Positions 63,542 through 64,000 of a DNA stretch of 64,000 bases are shown here, in pieces. The stretch is from BOG-1112 sp964635325. Lineage in GTDB: Bacteria; Bdellovibrionota_B; Oligoflexia; Oligoflexales; Bog-1112. Both the position numbers and the translations under genes were made by a program. The number at the start of each line of letters is the position of its first letter. The first letter of the stretch is position 1. Where the stretch lies: contig CAZWOL010000004.1 in NCBI GenBank assembly GCA_964635325.1, forward strand, positions 1-64,000. The letters are read 5' to 3'. A model generated the notes under the pieces. The model was given only the letters and a program-made list of their open reading frames with translations, did no database searches and had not been told where the DNA came from.

Positions 63542-64000
63542 TTATTTGTTTTTGAAGTCGATAGGAACAATTCCATGTTCTTTGAGCTTATTGAAAAGTC
63601 GATCTGATTTGTGCTGAAGCCAGCGTTCGTAAAGTGCAAGTATATCCCTGTCTTTGGGTATGCATAATTCATCACTAACGTATGCGAGTACTTCAACTAT
63701 TTCAGAAAAATGGTCAGCAAGTCCCTCATATAGGGTAGAGGAATGCGAGTCTCGATGCACCTGACGGGTAATAGAAGATACATTTGCGTAGGCATTGATT
63801 CCTAGAGTGATGAAGTAGTCCATACTAAAAGTTTTGCGATTGAAGTAGTCTTGGAAAAATCCGGAAACATATAGGCTGGTGTCACCAACGCTTTTGAGTA
63901 TTTTAAGACTCTCTTCCGGCGGAACTTCCGTTGCCTTTTTGAATAGAATAGCAAGTGGTGTATGGAGCGGGTCATAATCTCCATCTGCCAAATTGAGTTT
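63542..64000 (-). CDS. Unknown protein, N-terminus cut by the right edge
   Basis: The frame is open to the window edge (KLNLADGDYDPLHTPLAILF) with no good start inside, so the true start is outside. It is helical and acidic: SLYVSGFFQDYFNRKTFSMD, then YFITLGINAYANVSSI and SEIVEVLAYVSDELCIP. A similar phrase occurs in hypothetical proteins of myxobacteria and relatives as I remember them. Function unknown. Confidence 0.6.
   Translation of the reverse strand, partial: KLNLADGDYDPLHTPLAILFKKATEVPPEESLKILKSVGDTSLYVSGFFQDYFNRKTFSMDYFITLGINAYANVSSITRQVHRDSHSSTLYEGLADHFSEIVEVLAYVSDELCIPKDRDILALYERWLQHKSDRLFNKLKEHGIVPIDFKNK

Overview
The window is a chromosomal piece of a Gram-negative (diderm) bacterium with moderate to low GC. 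The diderm reading rests on lpxC (lipid A), a Pal/OmpA lipoprotein, several outer-membrane barrel proteins, and Mpl/LdcA murein recycling. Two RNase Y-type proteins, a DUF1844 protein, PorV/FadL-like barrels and many unrecognised lipoproteins would fit Bdellovibrionota/Oligoflexia or a former deltaproteobacterial group. That placement is an inference; there is no rRNA here to test it.

Region 1 (1-3.75 kb, + strand) is accessory DNA and the most striking part. It is an array of displaced polymorphic-toxin tips. The same pre-toxin (PT-TG-like) segment occurs three times, each time followed by a different C-terminal toxin and a small immunity gene: an unidentified toxin, a colicin D-like tRNase, and a PHVHF-type toxin. 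Remnants of a broken immunity gene lie at the left edge and of an upstream toxin domain at the right. Next come a Cys-rich secreted protein and a translationally coupled metallophosphatase/nucleotidyltransferase pair that resembles RNA-repair partners.

Region 2 (6.6-17 kb, - strand) is mostly envelope and metabolism. It holds an unknown membrane protein; a run of rny, an outer-membrane barrel, an argininosuccinate-lyase-like pseudoenzyme carrying an LptM-like lipoprotein tail, dapA and dapB; then pal and ldcA-mpl. Region 3 (17.2-24 kb, + strand) has two novel lipoproteins, lspA, clpC and mazG. Region 4 (24-41 kb) is mixed: an HTH/coiled-coil protein, queA, an MpaA-like carboxypeptidase, scpA-scpB, a rhodanese, tRNA-Lys/tRNA-Glu, lipoproteins and barrels, a TetR regulator, lpxC, a short ComEC-like protein and dnaK.

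Region 5 (41.3-47.6 kb) carries a receiver-TPR protein apparently starting at ATT, a second RNase Y with a lost KH loop, rpmI-rplT, a DUF4160/RHH toxin-antitoxin-like pair and tRNA-Leu. Region 6 (47.7-64 kb, mainly + strand) is housekeeping: clpB-like, tRNA-Gln, prs, rplY, pth, rpsF, rplI, dnaB, a Fis-type regulator, grpE, lon, def, rpe, hutH, a rhomboid protein and a gene cut by the right edge. Protein quality control (DnaK, GrpE, ClpC, ClpB, Lon), lipoprotein processing, peptidoglycan recycling and translation dominate the core genes. The left end is a recombination-active toxin store.
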